From the NCBI RefSeq assembly GCF_017591425.1, contig NW_024467106.1:28448501-28512500 (forward strand): a stretch of DNA of 64,000 bases. Reading direction: 5' to 3'. Below the pieces are notes generated by a model that was given only the letters and a program-made list of their open reading frames with translations, made no database searches and was not told the DNA's origin. Shown piece after piece: positions 58,128-64,000 of this stretch. The position numbers and the translations under genes are program-made. This stretch comes from Ochotona curzoniae (Eukaryota > Chordata > Mammalia > Lagomorpha > Ochotonidae). Each line of letters begins with the position of its first letter. The stretch's first letter is position 1.

Positions 58128-59917
58128 TTCTACAATCTCTCTCTTCTTTTTTTTTTTTACTTCCTGTATCTGGAGAAAGAGGGGAGATAAGGGGACAAGC
58201 CATACCCAGCCTCCCAAACGCCTCCACACCCTGGGATGGGGAATGGTCACCTGATGCCATCGCAGGGTTCCCAATGTGGGGCATGCTCCAAGGGTCATGC
58301 TCAAGAGGTTTTGATAGTTCAGCAGTTCTGAATTACTGCTGATCTCAACATTCCAAACACGATGAAATATCTACACAATCCACTGGTTGACACAGTCCAA
58401 CTTAGAGACTCCATTCGCCTAGGTATTCACTGCCAACACTTGAGTGGGGTAGTTGATCAATTTATTCTGTCCTCCATTCTCTGTTATGGTACTAGGTGTC
58501 CTCTGCAGGTTCCAATGTACTGCCATATCCTCCATGTGCACTCACATATACTGTCCACTGCTCTATCTAAGCCACTGAGGAGGCCCAGCTCTGACACATG
58601 CACTTTACCATCAGACCATGGAACCTGCAATTCTCTCCATGATTGGGGTTCTGAGTCCAGTGGTTCAATTAGGTGGATACCCATAGAAACTTCATCTGAG
58701 GTGACCCCAGACCTGATTCTTGTGTGTGCTTGCCAATACAGGGTCTAGCACAGTCCATTGCCCTAGTCAGCTTATGCACATGCTGGTGGTTGCAATTGCT
58801 GGGTCAGTTTTGTCTCCAACCCTGTCTTACACAAACCAATGGTATTGCAGTCCAGCCCAATCCTGCCAACCATACACTTGACCCTCACACAATTCAGTGG
58901 GAGCTGCAGCCTAGTTGGAGTGACCCACAATAACCTGCACCAGGCCTGCCTCCTGTCCTGGTTTCTGTTCCTGCCAATGTGCACAGCACGCTGGTCCAGT
59001 CTGTCCACATCCCATTCTGCTCTCAAACTTGTCAATGGGCATTGAAGCCTAGTTTGACCTAACCAATTCCACTATCCAGCCCACACACCTGCCAGTGGGC
59101 CACTCTGTCTAGTCATGTCAACCCCAGTCTTGGTTCTCATGATCACCGGTCAGAGTGGCAACCCAAGAGGGAGGTACCCACAGTTTCCCTACTGGTCCCA
59201 CTCCCACACCCAGATCTTGTATTCTCCAGGTGGTTCTGCAGTTTGATTTGACAGATTTTGTCACCCCCATGCCACATTTGTCAGCTGATGCTGCAACAAA
59301 GCCCATCTAACCCACACCCATTCTGGCTTATGCATGCATCAATAGGCACAGTTGACCCAGCCTTGCTTTCCCCTGATCCAGCTCACACAAGGCCAACAAG
59401 TGCTGTAGCCCTGCCCAGCTGGATCTGCCCCCATCCCAGCTCTCACACTCACCAGTGGAAGTGGTAACCCGGCAGGGGAGCCCCTCCACCCCCTTTGCCA
59501 GCTTTGCCCCCTCTCCCTCCACTGGGCTTCACATGTGCTGGTTGAGTGCTATGGCCCAGTCTGGCAGGGCCCGCCTCACCTCAGCATTTGCCAGTGGGTA
59601 CTGCAGCCTGGCCAGATGCAGTCCATCCCCAATTCCAGCTCATGCTGGTGGGGGCCACAGCCTAGCCCAGCCCAGCCAGCCCCCAGTTCTGGCCCCCAAA
59701 GAACTGGCTTATGTTGTGGCCTGACCTGTCCTGACCCACACTCCATTCTGGTGCTCAGATTTGCCAGCAGGTGAGTGAACTGGCCCAGCTTCGTTTGCCC
59801 CCGACCTGAGCCAAAGGTACACTGGTAGATACCATTTCTTGGCTTAGTCTAGGCTGCTCCCTATTGTGGTTCTTGAGCTCATTCCCACTCCCAGATCTTG
59901 CACTCTCCAGGTGGTTC
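58128..59917 (-). repeat. GC-rich degenerate tandem array with L1-like 3' segment, copy B
   Basis: Read on the minus strand, the array (about 59917-58800) leads into a non-repetitive segment (58780-58480) matching copy A, then GCTGAACTATCAAAACC, then an A-rich end near 58140. Units carry the CAGTGGGTGCTGCAGCC-like core in complement. A SINE inserted at 59918 truncates or interrupts the array. Confidence 0.75.
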
Positions 59918-60224
59918 TGTTTTTAAGATTTATTGACTTGAAATTACAGAGAGAGGGAGAGGGAGAGAGATCCTCCACCCATTGGTTCACTTCCCAGTTG
60001 GTTTCTGGCAGCCTGGACTGAGTCGGGCTGAAGCTGGGAGCCAGGAGCCTCATCTGGGTCTTCCATGTGGGTAGCAGGAGCCCAAGCACTTGAGCCACAT
60101 TCTACTGCTTTTCCAGACCCATTAGCTGGGAACTGGACCATAAGTGGAGTAGCTGGACACACTCCCATATGGGAAGCTGGCATCACAGAAGGCAGCTTAC
60201 TGTGCTGAGCCACAAACTGTTCCC
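59918..60224 (-). mobile_element. C-type SINE
   Basis: TTTAAGATTTATTGACTTGAA to GCTGAGCCACAAACTG. It sits between copy B and an old L1 fragment. Confidence 0.78.
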
Positions 60225-60480
60225 AGCGTGTCACTCATTTTAAACAATTCGGTTCCACTTAGTACATTCACAGTATTGTGCAAATGTCACAGCCAGCCAG
60301 TTCTAGAACATTTTCATCAACATCAGGCAATACCCTGTCCCTTTCTGTTCTCCTTGTTCCCTGGTATCTACTTACCTGCTCTTCTATCCCTTCAGAGTTG
60401 CCTACTTTGGCTATTTCATCTAAATGGGACATACCACACATGAGCTTTCAAAACTGTGAAAAAGTCACAGAACATCTCAA
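60225..60480 (+). mobile_element. Old L1 (L1M-type) fragment
   Basis: CATTTTAAACAATTCGGTTC, TACATTCACAGTATTGTGCA, GTTCTAGAACATTTTCATCA and TTGGCTATTTCATCTAAATG follow the order of the ancient L1 3' region. Confidence 0.75.
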
Positions 60481-60737
60481 TTTTATTATAGAATAATTTG
60501 GACCAACCAGCCTGCTGAATGAATATCAGGGTTCCTGGGGAGTGAGTGGGCTTTGTGAACTGCGGATCTGGGTCTCTCAAAGCAGTGGTTCCTGTGGTGG
60601 TCTCTGCTACAGCACAAGGTGGTGTTGTGCCTCCATATCCAGCCTGAGGCCCACCTGTTGCAGCCTCTCTGGTGAAGCCTGTCAGCCATTCCTGCCACAT
60701 GGAGGTTAGTCAAAGTAGAGATTCTATTACCAAGCCG
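60481..60737. other. Intergenic, nothing recognised
   Basis: No supported gene. Confidence 0.5.
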
Positions 60738-61990
60738 TATTTTTATATATTTTATTTTTAATGTTGTTTACATAGTTGAGAAGGATGTATGCCCATGTGG
60801 GTCACTCATTAGGGTGGGGAGGGTTGAGCTATGGAGGGAGGAGGGTGGAACAAATGTTTCCAGTATTTTTCTTTTTCTCCTATATCTGCTGGAGGAGAGA
60901 TGAAGGGGAGGGGTCCACTCCCTGTTGCCCAGTTACATCAGCACCATGGCATAGGAGACAGTCATTTGATGTCATCTTAGAGACTGACGTGAGGAAGAAT
61001 GTTCCAAGGGTGTTATTTGAGTGGTTTTAATAGTTCTGAGAAGTTGTTGGCTTGGTTGCTTCAGGGTTGAGAAAATCTTTCCAACATGTATTGGTCATTC
61101 ACACACCCAAACAGTTGCTACAAAGCTTGGCCAGGAGTGTTGTTTAAACTGTTCTTTCCACCCTCTGACAAGGAACTCAGTCCACTCTGCTGCTCTTCAC
61201 GAGCTGGCTGTCATGTCCCCTGTGTGTATCTGGGCATGGTGTCCACTGCATAAACATCAGCAACTGAGGAGGCCAGTCCCAACACAGACACTCCAAGGTC
61301 AGACCACATATTCTGTGCTTTTTCCTGTGGCTACAGTTTGAGTCCAGCAATCTAATTAGAGAGTTCCCAAAAAACCTCACCTAGGGTAACCCCAGACCTG
61401 ACACGTGTGTGCTAGCTAGTTTGGGGTCTGGTTCAGTCTGTCACTCACATCAGCCTACACAGATAGAAGTGAATGCAGTTGTGTGGCCAATTCTGCCCCA
61501 GCCCCATTTCCCACACAAACTGACAGGTGCTGTGACCTAGTCCAACCCAGCCTTCCATAACAGAGCCCTTATGCACATTAGCAAGAATTGCAGCCTAGTT
61601 GGGGCATGACCCACCCCTAGTCTCGGCACTTGCCAGCGGGTGCTGCAGCCTGGCCTGGCCTATCCCCGAACTCTCACTAGTGGGTGCTATGGCCTACCCC
61701 TGCCTATCCTGCCCCATCCTTGGTTCTCATAGAACCAGTGGGTGCAGCAGCCTAGTGCACCACAACGCACATCTCATCCTGGCTCCCATGCATGCCAGTG
61801 GGTGCCAAGACTTGACCTGGCCCAACCTGTCCATGTCCCTGAGCCAGCTCACATACCTGCTAAGGAGTGGTATAGCCCAGCCTGGCCTATTCCACTCCAG
61901 GCCTGGCTCTCATGCTCACCAGCAGAAGCTGTAGCATAGGGAAGTTTCCCAAGTTTCCCCACTAGGACTACTCCCAGACATACCAATTCA
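60738..61990 (-). repeat. GC-rich degenerate tandem array with L1-like 3' end, copy C (older)
   Basis: On the minus strand the array (about 61930-61450) has units beginning near 61919, 61862, 61796, 61736, 61678 and 61633, a spacing of 45-66 bases. The linking segment aligns with copies A and B but is more diverged. The 3' end reads CTCAACTATGTAAACAACAT then TAAAAATAAAATATATAAAA, an L1-style terminus. Confidence 0.72.
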
Positions 61991-62881
61991 TATTTTAAGT
62001 TGTTCAAAGGAACAAAACCAATAAATGGGTACGCATTTGCATTTCTGGTCAATCTGAATGTGATAGAGCAAAAAATTGCACCATAAAGTTATTTCCAATA
62101 TAATCCTGATCATGGCTTGCCCCATCACTGTGTCTTTCTAATTGCAATAATTTCCCCTTTCCTGTGACGAGAGCCTTCGTGTACCTTTGACTATTAAGCA
62201 GCAGCCTGTGCCATAAATTACTAACCCCTTCCTCTTCGAATCATTGTGGCTCATTTTGTTCTTCAAGTATTCTTCTCAAAGTAATTAGCACGCTTATTAT
62301 ACAGCAAATTCAAATGTTAATGTGCACACTGTACTGGTGCTATTGTGTCTCATTTTGCTCATGAGCTAAAATTATGCCGCTGTTCTATATGAGCTAGGGG
62401 TTCTGTGCGTGGAACCTGTTTCCCACATGCGAGGGGCCCGAGTTAGTTCCTGAGAAGGCCAACCTAGAACGAGAAAAGCCTGACACAGTAGTAGCGCAGA
62501 ACCTGCAAAGCTTCTGAAGTCCAGCAAGCATGGGGCCCATGCACTCAGAATTAGCACTCCATTGCTGTGGAGATGATCATATCTGAACACACTGGTTCTG
62601 GGTCACATTTGATGTCATTCCTCCAGGGTCTCTGTAAGTTAGTCTGCCAGAAAGCACAATTCTGACCATTAGCAGTGGTTTCCTAAATTGGAGCTGAAAT
62701 CTGCTCAGGTTTTTTTCACTTGTCTGGAGCCCTCCGTGCTGCCTTTGGGGACTGTGGAGGAGCCATGGCTTCCAAAGCTCCCTTTGCCCAGGCCCAGGGT
62801 GGCAGCCACCAGCTCCTCCACCATTGTGGTGAGTCCCTCTCCTTTTGCATTTGTCAATCAGTGTTCTTGTCTTTATTTTAT
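61991..62881. other. Intergenic, no gene supported
   Basis: Contains a short frame at 62764-62831 (ATGGCTTCCAAAGC...) followed by GTGAGT, which is exon-like by chance or otherwise. No known first exon was recognised. Confidence 0.4.
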
Positions 62882-63207
62882 TTTATTAAGGATTTATTTA
62901 TTTTTGTTGGAAAGTCAGATTTACAGGAGAAGGAGAGACAGAAAGATCTTCCATCCGATGGCCGCAACGGCCAGAGCTGAGCTGATCCAAAGCTAAGAGC
63001 CAGGAGCCTCTTGCAGGTCTCCCACATGGGTGCAGGGTCCCAAGGCTTTGGGCTGTCCTCGACTGCTTTCCCAGGCCACAAGCAAGTGAAGCAAGTGAAG
63101 GGAGCTGCAAGTGAAGTGGAGCAGCTGGGATGTGAACCAGAGACCATATGGGATCCTGGAGCATGCAAGGCAAGGACTTTAGCCGCTAGACTTCTGTGCT
63201 GGCCCCT
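62882..63207 (-). mobile_element. Lagomorph C-type SINE with internal duplication
   Basis: AAGGATTTATTTATTTTTGT to CTAGACTTCTGTGCTGGCCCC. CAAGTGAAG is reiterated near 63083-63117. Confidence 0.88.
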
Positions 63208-63234
63208 GTTTTTTGCTTTGTTTTTTAGAGAGGT

Positions 63235-63858
63235 TGGGAAGGAGGTATGGCACAGAGAATTAAGCTACTACATGTGAAGGTCACATCCATTATCAGAGTG
63301 CTGGTTTGAGTCCTGATTATATCTCTTTCATTCAGCTTCCTGTTAATGTGTTCTGGAAGCACCTGAGCCCTTGCCACCCACACAGGAGACTTGGATGGAG
63401 TTCTTCTTCTTTTTATTTTTAAAAATGTATCTATTTTTATTGGAAAGGCAGATTTACAGAAAGAAGGAGAGACAGAAAGTTTCCATCTGCTGGTTCACTT
63501 TCCAAATGGCCACAGCTGAGCCGATTCAAAGCCAGGAATACAGAGCTTCTTTTGGGTCTCCCACGTGGGTGCAGGGTCCCAAGGCTTTGGGCCTTCCTTG
63601 ACTGCTTTCCCAGGCCACAAGCAGGGAGCTGGATGGGAAGTAGAGCAGCCAGGACACGAACCAGTGCCCATATGGGATCCCAGTGCTTGGAAGTGGAGGA
63701 TTAACCAGTTGAGCCATTGTGTGGGTCCTAGATGGAATTCTTTTTTCCTGGCTTCAGCTTTGCATTTGGAGAGTAAATCAGTTGGTGAAAGGCATCTCTC
63801 TCTGTCTCTCTTGCTCTCTCTTTTTTCCTCTCTGCCTTTTAAGCAGATGAAAATAAAT
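63235..63858 (+). mobile_element. Older C-type SINE, split by a younger antisense SINE
   Basis: The head half (63235-63405, GAGGTATGGCACAGAGAATT) and tail half (63731-63858, TTGGAGAGTAAATCAGTTGG) form one element around the 63406-63730 insertion. Confidence 0.78.
63406..63730 (-). mobile_element. Lagomorph C-type SINE nested in an older SINE, with target-site duplication
   Basis: The antisense copy carries GATGGAGTTCTT at its left (63394-63405) and GATGGAATTCTT at its right (63731-63742). Confidence 0.9.
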
Positions 63859-63895
63859 ATGTAAAAACATTAATTGTATCACATAATTCAAAAAT

Positions 63896-63938
63896 TCAAT
63901 ATATATGTTTATATGTGTGTATATATATATATATAAAC
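63896..63938. repeat. (TA)n/(TG)n microsatellite
   Basis: ATATATGTTTATATGTGTGT then ATATATATATATATAA. Confidence 0.9.
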
Positions 63939-64000
63939 ATGAATCAATGATCTAGGCATGGTCTTCTCAGCACAGAAGTTAACACACCTGTAACCCTCTT

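Noticed and set aside
62764..62831. Exon-like ATGGCTTCCAAAGC frame followed by GTGAGT
   Set aside because: It does not match HEMGN or any first exon I know; a short ATG-to-donor frame is expected by chance.

Overview
The window is mammalian nuclear DNA, most likely from a lagomorph and probably a pika (Ochotona). The main evidence is one abundant tRNA-derived SINE, found in roughly 70 full or partial copies on both strands. It matches the lagomorph C-repeat (CSINE) family, with a head of the form GGCCCGGCGCGGTGGC, a B-box-like GGTTCTAATCC, a body of the form CACTTCCCATCCAGCTCCC, and a CCAATAAAAATAAATAAATC tail. The youngest copies differ from the rabbit consensus I remember, which is why I favour pika; this is inference from memory.

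One protein-coding gene can be read with confidence: ANP32B, on the minus strand. It has seven coding exons between 39721 and 14066. All reading-frame phases join, and all introns are GT-AG. The spliced frame is 261 codons plus stop. It encodes a leucine-rich-repeat domain, an LRR cap, a long Asp/Glu tail and a KRKR nuclear signal. The promoter and exon 1 lie in a CpG island of about 2.7 kb (37.85-40.6 kb). The 3' UTR runs left to one of two AATAAA signals near 13.6 kb.

Layout: 1-125 is a CpG-rich stub with a CCAAT box and a GC box, possibly the promoter edge of the next gene (NANS is expected there from human synteny). 0.2-13.5 kb is repeat-rich intergenic DNA: many SINEs, an old L1 split by three SINE insertions, and a GC-rich tandem-repeat element. 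13.56-39.7 kb is ANP32B; introns 2-6 hold relatively few repeats and several ancient MIR/L2/DNA-transposon relics, whereas the promoter-proximal half of intron 1 (28-37 kb) is crowded with SINEs. 40.6-64 kb is upstream intergenic DNA with no recognisable gene, dominated by SINEs, old L1 pieces, two further GC-rich tandem-repeat elements and one unidentified retrocopy.

No structural RNA gene, CRISPR array or viral gene was recognised. The most unusual material is a family of elements with L1-like 3' ends that carry GC-rich degenerate tandem arrays (three long copies and one short), a tandem alternative splice donor in ANP32B exon 5, and several fold-back or nested SINE arrangements. Repeat boundaries are read by eye and are good to about 10-20 bases unless a target-site duplication is given.
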